DNA of 64,000 nt from Sphingobacterium faecale (lineage in GTDB: Bacteria > Bacteroidota > Bacteroidia > Sphingobacteriales > Sphingobacteriaceae): contig NZ_JAERTY010000004.1 in the NCBI RefSeq assembly GCF_016746095.1, positions 372,001-436,000 on the forward strand, given 5' to 3'. Numbering within the stretch: position 1 is the first letter of the stretch; the number at the start of each line of letters is the position of its first letter. The position numbers and the translations under genes are program-made. The notes under the pieces are model-generated. The model saw only the letters and a list, made by a program, of their open reading frames with translations, made no database searches and was not told the origin of the DNA. This document shows positions 15,585-25,708 of the stretch, piece after piece.

Positions 15585-18500
15585 CTAAAAATTTAAACTG
15601 CACCCCAATGCAGTGGTTAATGGAGGAAGTGTTGATGATGCGGGCAAATATTCAGGATCTATACCTTCTTTGTTGGCCCGCCAGATAATACCCAGATTAT
15701 TCATATTCAGATAAACCTGCGCCCCTCGCAGTCCCATCCTATCACAGGTCTTTTTTGAAAAGCGGTAACTCAGGTTGACGTACTGGATCCGTATATGGTC
15801 ACCACGACGCACATTCGCTTCTGTCCCTGCATAAAAAGTATCTCTGTTCGGGTTGGCAGGATATACCATAGAAGGTACATCCGTCAATTTTTCGTCACCC
15901 GGATTCTGCCATCTCTTTGTATAATCCGAATGCCCGACCCTATTTTCCACCAACTGACTATAGTTGATCGTAGATTTACGGAAGTAATAGCCCATCTTAT
16001 ACATGAGTCGCACGGACAATGTTAGACCTTTCCATGAAAAATCATTGCCTAACGATCCGAATATCGTTGGCGAATACGAACCGTGATACACCAGATCGGC
16101 TATAGCTGTTGAGTCTCCCATTATCGCGGCATAGTTTTTTGAGCTTTTTCCGTTGATATCACCGAGCGGATCACCATTAACAGGATCTAACCCATGCCAT
16201 CTATAAGAAAACACAGCATGAACTGGCTTACCCTCAAGCGATGAGATGAGATTAGGAGATTTCACATAAGCAGCCCCCTGCTCCGAACCCCGGTAGTATT
16301 TGACAATCTTTTCTTGGTTATAACTAAAATTCAGACTGGTTGTCCACCTAAAACCGTTCACAAGGTTTTGGCTGTTTATATTGAGATCTATACCCTCTCC
16401 CCTCATCTTGGCCACATTTTTGATCAATCCTGTGCTGATACCCGTGGTGTAGTCTATTCGTGTCGATCCGAACAGATCATCGGCATTCTTTTGATAATAT
16501 TCGACACTCCCGCTTAAACGCTGCTCCTTGAATCCAAAATCCACAGCTATGTTGGTCATTCCTACTTTTTCCCATTTAAGCTCGGGGTTGGCAAACTCAC
16601 TAACAATGGCTGTTGGAGTCTGCGAATAGGGATTGATCCCTCCGTAACTGATCGTCGTCAGAGCCGATCGGGTAGGATGTATATTACCACTAAAACCATA
16701 GGTCAACCTTGCCGATAAATAGGGCAATAATTCGCTCTTGTAAAACGGTTCTTTGGAAAGCTCATACCGCAGTCCTGCCGACCACAGCGGTCGCCATTTT
16801 GCATTGGCATTCACGCCAAAGAGATTGGAAGCATCCCGTCTAGCACTCAGCGTAGCTGTATACCTGGACTTATAACTATAGCCCATATTGGCAAAAGTCG
16901 ACACAAAGCGTCTCGTCGTTTTATTCAGATCTGCAGTATTTGGAATCAGACTACTCAAGCCTACCGGCACCAGTACAGATTTTAGCGTCGTAAAATCGAC
17001 ATTAGAACCCAACCATGTCTCTTCATCCAGTCCGTAGATTACCGCATTATCTATCTCATTCTGTGTATGTCGGATTTCCATCCCTCCTAGAAAATTGATC
17101 ATATGGTCGGCTATAACCTTCTCGTACTCCACTTGCCCGCGAGCCTGATGGCTATTCATTAGCCCATTCGAGCGATCCATTATACTGCCATAAGGGAGTT
17201 GATATTTGATTGTACCGTTGCTCCCTAATACCGAAAATCTATTTATCAGATTGCGCACAGAATAGCTGTCCGTGCCTCGGAGCATCCGCCCCTTTATACG
17301 TTCCTGCTCAAAAGCATACCGCGCCGTAAATGCCAGCCCCGATAACGGCTCATAACGTAGTCCTGTATTGATTAGCATATTGCTTGAACCCGTCCGATTA
17401 TCTCTATACTGATAATCGGTCAAAGGATAATAGTTCCAGTCCAACAATTTGCCATTAGATTGTTCCATCAGCGTATTCAGGTAGCTCGGTCTATAATCTT
17501 TCATCACAGGCAACGCATTGCCCTCTTCGTCTATAATACGGGTATAGGGAGGCAATTTACCTTTTTGTGTCGTTATACCTTCATATCCGTCTCTCCCGGA
17601 AACACTTCTTGCCTGCGTCACATATATGGAGGAGGTGATCTCTAGGTTCTTTACCGGTCTATAGGTATTGGCCATCCGCAGGTTGAAACGGTTGTAGACA
17701 CTTGATAACGTACTGACATTACGGTCATAGCCTGTTGAGGCTGTCCAGCCTACACGATCAGAACCACCACTTAGATTTAAAGCATACTGCTGATTGAAAC
17801 CCCGACGATAGACATGTGAGCCCAGCTGGTCGAAATAATTATAGTTTTTCAACCCCTCAATCAGTTGATCAGCCTGCCCGGCCGTATACCTTCCTGCACG
17901 CTCAGCGAATAGTATTTCATACACTTCCGTAAAGGGCGGCCTATTCCTGTTGCTCGTATCCGAAAAGCGATACTTATTGTCAAACAAAAAACGCTCTACA
18001 TCGATAAAGTCCGTGGTAGACATCTGATCAAGGTAACTCAGATCGGGCTTGGCAATGCTGCTAAAATTAGTGTTAAAATCAATAGAAAAAGGCTGATTGA
18101 ACTTTCCCTTTTTAGTGTTGATCACAATAACCCCATTTCCGGCCCTCGCTCCCCATATCGAACTCGCCGCTGCATCTTTCAATATCGTGATATCTGCCAC
18201 ATCATTCGGATTGATATTATTGATATCGCCTTCGTAGGGAAAATTGTCCAATATGATTAGAGGCCCTTTATCCCCCATAAGCGTGCTGACTCCCCTGATC
18301 TGGATATTTTTGGTTGTACTGGAGGTCGATGTGCTCCTATTGTATGTCAAGCCATGGGCCACGGCTTCCAGACGGCCTAAGATATCGGTAGATACCTGTT
18401 GGTCCAGTAACTCCTTATTGATATAATCATACGATCCCGTAGCCCTTTCTTTCGGTATCTTCTGATAACCGGTAGAAACCACCTCTACCTCATCCACATC

Positions 18501-19172
18501 TGCTGAGAAAGGTTGCAATAAAGCTGTCAACTGCTCCTCAGTAACAGCTATCTGAACAGTTGAATAACCGAGATAGCTTATCTCGAGCTTGGTACCTACC
18601 TTTACATCCCACAATTCGAAATGTCCGGACTTATCTGTTTTGGTCTGTACATTTGTCCGCTTCCCCAGAGCGTCCATTACAAAGACCGATGCCCCTACCA
18701 ATGGCTCCCCTTTTTCATTGGTGACTCGACCACGGATGGGCTTTTGGGTTTCTTCCGATGAAATCTCTACAGCATTACTTTTCTGAACGGATGCTACTGC
18801 CGACACCACTTTGCCATTTACAGAATAGCTGAAAGGTTGTCCATTAAAGAGTAGCGGTAGCAGTTCCAACACCTCTGTGTTCTCTACATGTAGATTTATT
18901 TTTCGGGCATTTCTAAAATATTCTTCTTTAATAATAAAAGAATAACCAGACTGCCGCTGTACCTGCTGTATGACCGATTTGAACGATGCATCCTTTGCGC
19001 GTACACTCACCTTCTGTGCCCACGTATTTCCCCAGGCACCAAAGGAAAGGACAAAGGTCAATAGGAAGAATACTTTCATAATAACAATAATTTTTATCAG
19101 GCGGTTTTTACTCGTAACACCGGCAGACAAGATATACCAGAGTCTGTTATAGACTCCACATAATTGATTCAT
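15585..19172 (-). CDS. SusC/RagA family TonB-linked outer-membrane protein (module B)
   Basis: The longest SusC of the window at 1195 residues. It has a long N-terminal region before the hydrophobic signal core (VFFLLTFVLSFGAWGNTWAQ), an STN domain (KVSVRAKDASFKSVIQQVQR), a carboxypeptidase-like domain (IRGRVTNEKGEPLVGASVFV), and a plug beginning EVVSTGYQKIPKERATGSYD with LIILDNFPYEGDINNI. The barrel ends in TALGCSLNF. The plug wording (STGYQKIPKERATGS) marks the subgroup usually found with TlpA-like partners. FecR lies 196 bp upstream, and that gap carries an antisense RNA candidate. Confidence 0.93.
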   Translation of the reverse strand: MNQLCGVYNRLWYILSAGVTSKNRLIKIIVIMKVFFLLTFVLSFGAWGNTWAQKVSVRAKDASFKSVIQQVQRQSGYSFIIKEEYFRNARKINLHVENTEVLELLPLLFNGQPFSYSVNGKVVSAVASVQKSNAVEISSEETQKPIRGRVTNEKGEPLVGASVFVMDALGKRTNVQTKTDKSGHFELWDVKVGTKLEISYLGYSTVQIAVTEEQLTALLQPFSADVDEVEVVSTGYQKIPKERATGSYDYINKELLDQQVSTDILGRLEAVAHGLTYNRSTSTSSTTKNIQIRGVSTLMGDKGPLIILDNFPYEGDINNINPNDVADITILKDAAASSIWGARAGNGVIVINTKKGKFNQPFSIDFNTNFSSIAKPDLSYLDQMSTTDFIDVERFLFDNKYRFSDTSNRNRPPFTEVYEILFAERAGRYTAGQADQLIEGLKNYNYFDQLGSHVYRRGFNQQYALNLSGGSDRVGWTASTGYDRNVSTLSSVYNRFNLRMANTYRPVKNLEITSSIYVTQARSVSGRDGYEGITTQKGKLPPYTRIIDEEGNALPVMKDYRPSYLNTLMEQSNGKLLDWNYYPLTDYQYRDNRTGSSNMLINTGLRYEPLSGLAFTARYAFEQERIKGRMLRGTDSYSVRNLINRFSVLGSNGTIKYQLPYGSIMDRSNGLMNSHQARGQVEYEKVIADHMINFLGGMEIRHTQNEIDNAVIYGLDEETWLGSNVDFTTLKSVLVPVGLSSLIPNTADLNKTTRRFVSTFANMGYSYKSRYTATLSARRDASNLFGVNANAKWRPLWSAGLRYELSKEPFYKSELLPYLSARLTYGFSGNIHPTRSALTTISYGGINPYSQTPTAIVSEFANPELKWEKVGMTNIAVDFGFKEQRLSGSVEYYQKNADDLFGSTRIDYTTGISTGLIKNVAKMRGEGIDLNINSQNLVNGFRWTTSLNFSYNQEKIVKYYRGSEQGAAYVKSPNLISSLEGKPVHAVFSYRWHGLDPVNGDPLGDINGKSSKNYAAIMGDSTAIADLVYHGSYSPTIFGSLGNDFSWKGLTLSVRLMYKMGYYFRKSTINYSQLVENRVGHSDYTKRWQNPGDEKLTDVPSMVYPANPNRDTFYAGTEANVRRGDHIRIQYVNLSYRFSKKTCDRMGLRGAQVYLNMNNLGIIWRANKEGIDPEYLPASSTLPPLTTALGCSLNF

Positions 19173-19223
19173 ATAGGATCATTATTATGCAATACAGATC
19201 CTTACTAACTGTCAATTCTATCC

Positions 19224-19255
19224 TTTTACGATATGGATATTTTTGACTAAGTTTG
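19224..19255 (+). promoter_or_regulatory. Bacteroidota promoter facing against susC (module B)
   Basis: TTTT at 19224-19227, 20-bp spacer, then TAAGTTTG at 19248-19255, a perfect match to TAnnTTTG. It reads away from susC toward fecR. Confidence 0.55.
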
Positions 19256-19261
19256 TATTGC

Positions 19262-19346
19262 TAGGTTAAAAATTAGATGACTGAACATGCTGATTTGTGG
19301 TCTGGCAACCGCCGGAACTGTTGCAAGCTCTTCCGGCATTTTTTTA
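19262..19346 (+). ncRNA. Candidate cis-antisense RNA in the FecR-SusC gap (module B)
   Basis: About 85 nt from a start just after the -7 box to a terminator. Antisense to the susC leader but not overlapping its coding region. Near the 3' end, GCAAC (19305-19309) can pair with GTTGC (19320-19324), a fold that would compete with the terminator stem. There is no credible peptide frame in it. Confidence 0.48.
19311..19345 (+). terminator. Rho-independent terminator of antisense RNA (module B)
   Basis: GCCGGAA (19311-19317) with TTCCGGC (19331-19337), followed by ATTTTTTT on the plus strand. The minus strand has no T-run after it. Confidence 0.75.
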
Positions 19347-19368
19347 CCTCCACATTTACAAAGGCTCT

Positions 19369-20511
19369 TTACATGATGACTACCCTCCTTCCGTCAACCT
19401 TAAATTTCACACCATAGTTTAATGTCAGCGCATCGAGCACCTCAGATAATTTTGCATTTCGGCTCAGCGCGACATAGGCTCGTAGAGGAGGAAGCTCTTT
19501 CAGTTCGAATTGTACATCATACCATCTCTCCAGTTCGGGTAGGACTTCTTCCAGTTTCACACCTGTACGGATATAATACCCATCTTTCCAAGCCGCGTAA
19601 TCAGCGACATCGTCTATGGTGATTATTTTCATCGCTTCCGAAGAAATCAAAGTCTGCTGTCCGGGCTTGAGAATCTGCTTTTGCTCGGATTTGGTGTTTT
19701 CTACCTCTACACGGCCATGAATAAGCGTCGTGATCGTAGATCTATTTTCTTTGTAGGTACTGATATTGAATGTGGTTCCTAATACTTTGACGCGTTGTCC
19801 CTGAGAAACAACCACAAAGGGCTTGTCAGGTTGATGTGTGACTTCAAAATAAGCTTCGCCATCCAGTTCAACAACGCGCTCTGCATTCCCGAAGGAAGTT
19901 GGGTATTTCAGAGAAGAGGCAGCATTAAGCCACACCGAAGTACCATCCGCTAGGGTCAGCTGGTATTGTCCGCCTCGTGGAGTCTTCAAAGTTGCATGTT
20001 TGGTGGGCCTAACGCCGACGGAAGTACCGTCCTTGTAAATCAAATCTTCTCCCACGATAATTCCAGAATAATTTTCATCCAAAACGACCTCCGATCCATC
20101 ATCACTCGTAACACTGGCATGCATTCCTCCCGGTAAGACTTCATCCCCGTATTTACTCGACATCGTGGTCGTGTTTTCGGCCTTGTCACGTTGGTTATAA
20201 TAAAATATACCAATCCCCATCAATCCGAATAGCAACACGGCAGCAGCCACACGACCGATCCACTGACCGCGTCGAATGCGATAAGGATCTTTTATCTTTT
20301 CCAGTAGACGTGCTCCGATATCATCTGCTAAGCGCCTTACCGCTGTTTCTCGCTCTAAGTCAATATCCCGCTTTAGTTCCGCAAGAATTCTTTGTTCGAA
20401 TGCAGCGTCGGGTTCATCCAATTTGAAATATTGCAGTAAAACGTCCAGATCCTGGACCGTATATGTGCCATCAAGGTATCGCTGAAATAATATATCAATA
20501 GATTCTTTCAT
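19369..20511 (-). CDS. FecR-type anti-sigma factor (module B)
   Basis: 380 residues: N-terminal sigma-binding region, membrane segment about 87-105 (VAAAVLLFGLMGIGIFYY), FecR domain about 175-270 (YQLTLADGTSVWLNAASSLK and VLGTTFNISTY), and C-terminal DUF4974-type domain (VKLEEVLPELERWYDVQFEL). It should hold the module B sigma factor inactive until SusC signals. It lies 114 bp downstream of the sigma gene. Confidence 0.93.
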   Translation of the reverse strand: MKESIDILFQRYLDGTYTVQDLDVLLQYFKLDEPDAAFEQRILAELKRDIDLERETAVRRLADDIGARLLEKIKDPYRIRRGQWIGRVAAAVLLFGLMGIGIFYYNQRDKAENTTTMSSKYGDEVLPGGMHASVTSDDGSEVVLDENYSGIIVGEDLIYKDGTSVGVRPTKHATLKTPRGGQYQLTLADGTSVWLNAASSLKYPTSFGNAERVVELDGEAYFEVTHQPDKPFVVVSQGQRVKVLGTTFNISTYKENRSTITTLIHGRVEVENTKSEQKQILKPGQQTLISSEAMKIITIDDVADYAAWKDGYYIRTGVKLEEVLPELERWYDVQFELKELPPLRAYVALSRNAKLSEVLDALTLNYGVKFKVDGRRVVIM

Positions 20512-20625
20512 AACTTAGCTCTCTTTATTAGCTGATACACGCTAGTAGAAGAAAGCATGTATACCGAACATTAACAAAAACACAACTTACTGAAAATAAG
20601 GTGAATATTTTTAAGCTATAAAGAG

Positions 20626-21225
20626 CTAAACAGAAAGTAAAACCATTGCACCAAAGGCGATGCAAAGAAATCCGGGGTTGTTTTTCATAAAATCTCTTAA
20701 TGTTTTGTTGGCCTTACTGATATGCGCATTTACAGTAGTTTCACTAATATTGAGAAGGGATGCTACTTCTTTATAGCTTTTGCCTTCTAGCCTGCACATC
20801 CTGTATACGGTACGCTGTTGCGGCGGCAAGTTACTGAGAAGGTCATCGAGCAATAATGTATCCTCCTGTTTTAAAAGTACTTCTTCGACATGTGTATAGG
20901 TTTCTTCCCATCTCGGAAGTAGGTACTCCCTAAAGATCTGTTCAGTTGATGCTTTTCTAAAGATATTCTTTGCTCTATTTGCTGCGCTTGTGAAGAGATA
21001 AGGCTTGATCGATTGCTGAGGATCGATATTAGTACGGTTCTCCCAGATTCCGAGAAAGATGTCGTGGATCACATCTTCGACTAATTGTGGTGATTTCAGC
21101 ATACGGAGGAGATTTCCCGTGAGCCGCATCTTATAACGGTTGTACAATTCTTCGAATGCAGTCTTATTCCCCATCCGCAATTGCAGTAAAAGATCCTGTT
21201 CGTGTACATTGGATAGGTCGTGCAT
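20626..21225 (-). CDS. ECF RNA polymerase sigma factor (module B)
   Basis: 199 residues. Region 2: FEELYNRYKMRLTGNLLRML and VEDVIHDIFLGIWENR. Region 4: LPPQQRTVYRMCRLEGKSYK and ISETTVNAHISKANKTLRDF. The last 17 residues (GFLCIAFGAMVLLSV) are hydrophobic, as in modules A and C. It is read from its own promoter region at 21226-21369, downstream of the receptor gene. Confidence 0.93.
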   Translation of the reverse strand: MHDLSNVHEQDLLLQLRMGNKTAFEELYNRYKMRLTGNLLRMLKSPQLVEDVIHDIFLGIWENRTNIDPQQSIKPYLFTSAANRAKNIFRKASTEQIFREYLLPRWEETYTHVEEVLLKQEDTLLLDDLLSNLPPQQRTVYRMCRLEGKSYKEVASLLNISETTVNAHISKANKTLRDFMKNNPGFLCIAFGAMVLLSV

Positions 21226-21369
21226 TGATTCAAGAAGTTGGTCCTAGGCGAAGTAAGAAAATATTTTTGATTTTAGCAACCATTGCAGAGACTGAGCCAG
21301 GATTTTGCCTTCAACTTTTTTGTTGGAGTCGTTTCCCTACGAAAGATACTTTTTTAGCGAGCTCTATTT

Positions 21370-23790
21370 TCAATTAACCCGTTGCCTTTCGTCTTCATTG
21401 GATTGATGTATCTTCTTCTCTTCACTTTTCTTACCTCTCGAAATCATGTAGGTAAAAGAAACATTGAAGGTTCTGGTGGGACGTTTTTGATAAAAATTGA
21501 TCATTGTCCCCTCGGTAGCTGTAAACTCACGCTCTCTTTGGGTATTGAAAATATCATCTACCTGAAAAATAATCCGACCTTTATCCTTAAAAAACGATCG
21601 AGATAGGACTACGCCGGTGTAAAACTGATCTGCATATCGGGTATTGCCTCTATAAGATACTGTGCGATAAGAAAGAGCGCAGGTGGCATCGAACAGTTTG
21701 CTGAACTTTAGAATATGGTTTAAGCGACCTTCAAAAACAGGTTGTGACCGCTTCATATCTTTATGGATATACTCCGAGTTGAAAAAGGAAAAATTGCTCT
21801 GTATGCTCCACTGTTTATTGATACGCTGCGGAATAAATGCTGTAATACCATAGTCTTGCTTGTTATTAAAATTGATCGGCTGATATTTCAACAGTTTACT
21901 ATCCATAGCCTCTACCGACTGGACAATGCTATTCTCAGTATTGGAGTAGAATAAATCGACGACTATTCCTTTCTTAAATGATAGGCCTGCTTCGAGTTTG
22001 TGTATAAACTCCGGCTTCAGCAAGGCATTGCCCTGGAGCACCACAAAATCATCGATCTGCAGCGTATAGGGATTGATATCCTTGAAAGAGGGTCTTCGGA
22101 TTCGCTTCCCATAATTCAGATGGATCGTGCTTCCTGTCCCTTTCCATGCCTGTGTCAAATAAATAGACGGAAAGAAATTGAGATATTGTTGGTTCACCTT
22201 TTCCAAACTGGTTGTTGAAAGCCCATCAATAAAGGTCTGCTCGGCTCTTATCCCTGCTTTAATGGAAAAGTCCTTTATATTTCTGTTGAATGACGTATAT
22301 CCCATCAATAAATCCTCGTCATAAATAAAATTATTGCTATAAGCAGCATCTTGTTCCCACTCATTATTCAGATAGTTGTTCCGGATCACGGTATTGTTTC
22401 TTCGGGTACCGACGTATTTCATTCCCACGGAAAATTTAAATCCTGACAGATATTGTTTGTTGAGATCGGTCTGGAAGCTATATATATTGGTCCTGCTGGG
22501 GGAAAGATTCTGGTATCGCTGAACTCCAGAGGACGATAGCGCGCGCAGCTGATAGTCATTTGATTCTTTATTATCGTGGTACAGATGGTCTGCTATTAGT
22601 TTAAAAGTTGACGACAAGGTATCTAACAGTAAGGTGTAATTTAAAGTCGTATTCGACATGGTACCTTTGTTGATCCAGTTATTTTCTGTCTTTTTAAAAA
22701 CCGTATCGTTTTCCTGTCGGTGTTCATTATCGGTATAGAACTTTTGATCAGAATGGGAGGTTAGCAGAATAGACTGTAAGCCCAAGCTCTGTCGATCATT
22801 GAGCTCATAGTTGGTTGTTATCCGTGCATTATATCCCGTATTTTCTTTGAAACGTCTGGTATCGCTCCAATATTCCGAAGCATCTGCATAAAAATTGTGA
22901 TAGTTAGCAACATGTCGCTGTTTATCGATTTTATAACCTAGAGCACCGGAGATTTTAAACTTACCACGATTATAATCAAACATGCTGCCGCCATTATAAA
23001 AGGGATCTTTTCCCTGCTGCATGTACCTGCTTGCCAAGATAATCTTATATCCCTCATTAACGCCTTTCTTAAGAATTATTCGGACTATACTTCCCGTACC
23101 TTCGGCTTCGTACTCAGCGCCTGGGTTGGCGATTACTTCTATCTTGTTTATATTTTCGGAGGGAATAGAACGGAGATATTCGGACAGTTCAAATGAAGAC
23201 ATTCTCAGTACGATATCCCCTATCATCACGACAACAGACTGACTGCCTCTCATGGTGATATTGCCACTAGCATCTACCCAGAGACCAGGCGTCCTTTGTA
23301 GAAGCTCTAACGAAGATAGACCTGTGCCTAATAGGGTACCATCGATGTTGACGACCATACGATCTACTAACCGGACATACTGAGGTTTTGCGGATTGGAC
23401 ATGGACAGTCTCTAAAACAGTATTGTCTTTTTCTAGAACGACTTCGAAGCCAGAAGAAGGAGTCATTGAACGTAAGGCTACACATCGGGTAATATACCCT
23501 AGACTGGAGATCTCGATAGATAGACGTTCAAGCTCGTCATTTACTTTAAATTTAAATCGCCCCTGATCGTCACATACCAATGTACTTAGGGTAGAATCGC
23601 CCATTGTAATCCGTATAGAAGCATAGGATATCGGTCTCCTCGAATTATCGACGACTATACCTTCAAAATTATGTGGATCAATTCTCTCTGAATTCGATTT
23701 TCCAGCAAGCATGCCATCTGATGCATACAAATCTGAAAATATGAAAATAGAAATAACTGCAAATAAAACAACCTGTATCCTTACTGACAT
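21370..23790 (-). CDS. Outer-membrane beta-barrel receptor (OMP_b-brl_3 type)
   Basis: An 806-residue TonB-receptor-like protein without an STN domain. After a signal peptide (about 1-24) comes a carboxypeptidase-like regulatory domain (FEGIVVDNSRRPISYASIRI), a plug-like region (LRMSSFELSEYLRSIPSENI followed by IEVIANPGAEYEAEGTGSIV, the family hallmark), and a beta-barrel of the PF14905 kind rich in Tyr/Asn/Ser. No SusD follows. The ligand is unknown; relatives are often annotated as TonB-dependent receptors. It stands alone between module B and the Ada-like gene, in the same direction as module B. Confidence 0.88.
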   Translation of the reverse strand: MSVRIQVVLFAVISIFIFSDLYASDGMLAGKSNSERIDPHNFEGIVVDNSRRPISYASIRITMGDSTLSTLVCDDQGRFKFKVNDELERLSIEISSLGYITRCVALRSMTPSSGFEVVLEKDNTVLETVHVQSAKPQYVRLVDRMVVNIDGTLLGTGLSSLELLQRTPGLWVDASGNITMRGSQSVVVMIGDIVLRMSSFELSEYLRSIPSENINKIEVIANPGAEYEAEGTGSIVRIILKKGVNEGYKIILASRYMQQGKDPFYNGGSMFDYNRGKFKISGALGYKIDKQRHVANYHNFYADASEYWSDTRRFKENTGYNARITTNYELNDRQSLGLQSILLTSHSDQKFYTDNEHRQENDTVFKKTENNWINKGTMSNTTLNYTLLLDTLSSTFKLIADHLYHDNKESNDYQLRALSSSGVQRYQNLSPSRTNIYSFQTDLNKQYLSGFKFSVGMKYVGTRRNNTVIRNNYLNNEWEQDAAYSNNFIYDEDLLMGYTSFNRNIKDFSIKAGIRAEQTFIDGLSTTSLEKVNQQYLNFFPSIYLTQAWKGTGSTIHLNYGKRIRRPSFKDINPYTLQIDDFVVLQGNALLKPEFIHKLEAGLSFKKGIVVDLFYSNTENSIVQSVEAMDSKLLKYQPINFNNKQDYGITAFIPQRINKQWSIQSNFSFFNSEYIHKDMKRSQPVFEGRLNHILKFSKLFDATCALSYRTVSYRGNTRYADQFYTGVVLSRSFFKDKGRIIFQVDDIFNTQREREFTATEGTMINFYQKRPTRTFNVSFTYMISRGKKSEEKKIHQSNEDERQRVN

Positions 23791-24159
23791 TACATTTTTA
23801 TTATCTGTTGCAATTAATTAGCTTGGTTGCTCAATGAGCTTCCATAATCAGACCTGAAGATAGAACAAGTCTTGAGGTAAGTGAACGTAGTTTAGGTATA
23901 CCGGCTCGATTTATCGGTAAACAGGGGATTGACCTCGGCTAAATTGTAAGACATCTGGGGCAAGGCTTTTCTAGAGATGAAAATATAGCAAGTTTCGGAT
24001 TGTAGGCCTATCGACGTTTTCAGACATTTGCAGTATATTACAAAACATAGACAGGGCGCAATCCAAAGCCATTATCCTGAACCCAAAAAACGCATTGATG
24101 TAATTTGACGGCAGGAGTTAATGAGTAACTAGGCGTTAGAAAGTTAAATAAGTTAACAG
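23791..24159. other. Non-coding stretch, 369 bp
   Basis: It should hold the promoter of the beta-barrel receptor near its right-hand start and of the Ada-like gene at its other end. A short open stretch near 23867-23944 (VSERSLGIPARFIGKQG) has no start codon and no family I recognise. No hairpin or repeat stands out. Confidence 0.3.
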
Positions 24160-24405
24160 ATGATTCGACACCATGAGATTGCTGACAGGGAACTGAGGGC
24201 AAAAATCCGAAAAGGAAAAGTGTGCTGGGCGGGCAACAATAAACTGAAAATTTACGGTACATTAAGCTGTGCTTCCGGTAAACGGATGAAAAGGAAAAAC
24301 AGGGTATTCTTTGCATCGGAACAGGAAGCACTGAGCGCTAATTATCGTCCCTGCGGACATTGTATGAACCATAAATATAAAAAGTGGCTATATGCGTCGA
24401 AATAA
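24160..24405 (+). CDS. Standalone Ada-type metal-binding domain protein
   Basis: 81 residues. The segment KIYGTLSCASGKR ... RVFFASEQEALSANYRPCGHC matches the zinc-binding N-domain of the Ada methyltransferase (E. coli GIFCRPSC...FYANASEALAAGFRPCKRC). C37, C65 and C68 align with three zinc ligands. The position of the methyl-accepting cysteine (Cys38 of E. coli Ada) is a glycine (G33). There is no AraC or methyltransferase domain. It may bind DNA phosphates or zinc without repairing methylphosphotriesters. Its end overlaps the end of the convergent MFS gene by 18 bp. Confidence 0.75.
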   Translation: MIRHHEIADRELRAKIRKGKVCWAGNNKLKIYGTLSCASGKRMKRKNRVFFASEQEALSANYRPCGHCMNHKYKKWLYASK

Positions 24406-25599
24406 ATAAACAACAATAGTCACACTAATCGCTATGAGGATAAAAGCCAATAAAAATGGTGCTCCTGCAAATATAAAAGGGGCATTGCCCTGTGTAAAAT
24501 AATAGAAGAGATGGGTCATAATCGGCGGGCCAATAATAGCAGTGGCACTTGCCAAGCTTGTTAAAGCTCCCTGTAGTTCTCCCTGTTCATTAGCAGGGAC
24601 ATTCTTCGTAATGACGGACTGAAGGGCAGGACCGCATATCCCTCCTAGGCTATAGGGAAGAAGAAATATAAACATCATCCATCCCTGTCCTGCAAAGGCA
24701 AATAATAGCAAGCCTACGGCATAAAATGATAGCCCATAATAGATACTTCGCTGTTCGCCCAATCGAGGTATCGTCCAACGAATCAATACGCCCTGTACCA
24801 AGCCTAAACATAGCCCGAGTAGCCCAAGAGACAGTCCTACAGTCCGCTCGGTCCAACCGAATTGGTACATGGTAAAAAAATGCCAATTGCTCTGCACCGC
24901 ATGCAATCCGATATAAGTGAGAAATAACGCCGTGACCAAACCGGTGATCTGGGGATGTCTTGTTAAAAACTTGAACGAACCGATAGGATTGGCCCGCTTC
25001 CATTCAAACGATCGACGACGCTCTGGACTCAGGCTTTCTGGCAGAACGAAGTATCCATACAGGAAGTTTAAAAAGCACAATACGGCTGCCGTGTAGAAGG
25101 GAACCCGTGCACCGTAGTGCCCCAGCCCCCCTCCTATCACTGGCCCGATTATAAAGCCCAGTCCCAATGCAGCCCCTATCATTCCAAAATTCTTGGTCCT
25201 GTTTTCATCAGTCGATATATCAGCAATGTACGCGCTGGCCGTCGACATACTGGCTCCGGTCACTCCGGCAATGACCCTTCCCAGAAACAACCAACCGATT
25301 GAAGGTGCGAAGGCCAAAAAGATATAATCTATTGCAAAGCCGAAGAGGGAAATAAGAATAATGGGGCGCCGTCCATATTGATCACTAAGATTACCGACAA
25401 TCGGTGAGCATATAAACTGTGTAAACGCGTACACAAACGCCAGCCAGCCCCCATACGTAGCCGCCTCACTGATGTCGCCGTGAATTAATTCTTTAATGAG
25501 CTTGGGAACGACAGGTAGTATGATACCCCAGCCCGTGATATCTATTAATAGCGTAATAAATATAAAGCCAATGGTAGCTTTTGTTGATTTTGTTTTCAT
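24388..25599 (-). CDS. TCR/Tet-family MFS exporter
   Basis: 403 residues from the ATG at 25599; the frame extends further upstream but without the typical start. Twelve membrane segments are apparent. Motif A between helices 2 and 3 reads GNLSDQYGRRPIIL, and the antiporter motif C region is LGLGFIIGPVIGGGLGHYG. Length and wording fit the TetA group of drug:proton antiporters. Actual tetracycline export cannot be claimed, since many chromosomal members have other substrates. The AraC-type gene upstream, same strand, 109 bp away, is a likely regulator. Confidence 0.88.
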   Translation of the reverse strand: MKTKSTKATIGFIFITLLIDITGWGIILPVVPKLIKELIHGDISEAATYGGWLAFVYAFTQFICSPIVGNLSDQYGRRPIILISLFGFAIDYIFLAFAPSIGWLFLGRVIAGVTGASMSTASAYIADISTDENRTKNFGMIGAALGLGFIIGPVIGGGLGHYGARVPFYTAAVLCFLNFLYGYFVLPESLSPERRRSFEWKRANPIGSFKFLTRHPQITGLVTALFLTYIGLHAVQSNWHFFTMYQFGWTERTVGLSLGLLGLCLGLVQGVLIRWTIPRLGEQRSIYYGLSFYAVGLLLFAFAGQGWMMFIFLLPYSLGGICGPALQSVITKNVPANEQGELQGALTSLASATAIIGPPIMTHLFYYFTQGNAPFIFAGAPFLLAFILIAISVTIVVYLFRRI

Positions 25600-25708
25600 G
25601 CTGTAAAAGTAAACAGCATCTGAACGCTCTTTTTTTCTATATCTTGGGACTTTCATCCAATTTGTAAGATACTCTTACATTTTACCGCTGTTGCAAGGCT
25701 CCTATCTA

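Noticed and set aside
24038..24331. 97-codon minus-strand frame over the Ada-like gene
   Set aside because: It is the shadow of a gene with clear zinc-site cysteines on the other strand; no signal or motif of its own.
24544..24561. Sigma-54-like TGGCAC with GC at the right distance
   Set aside because: The -12 side reads AAGC and not TTGC, and it lies inside the MFS coding region in antisense.
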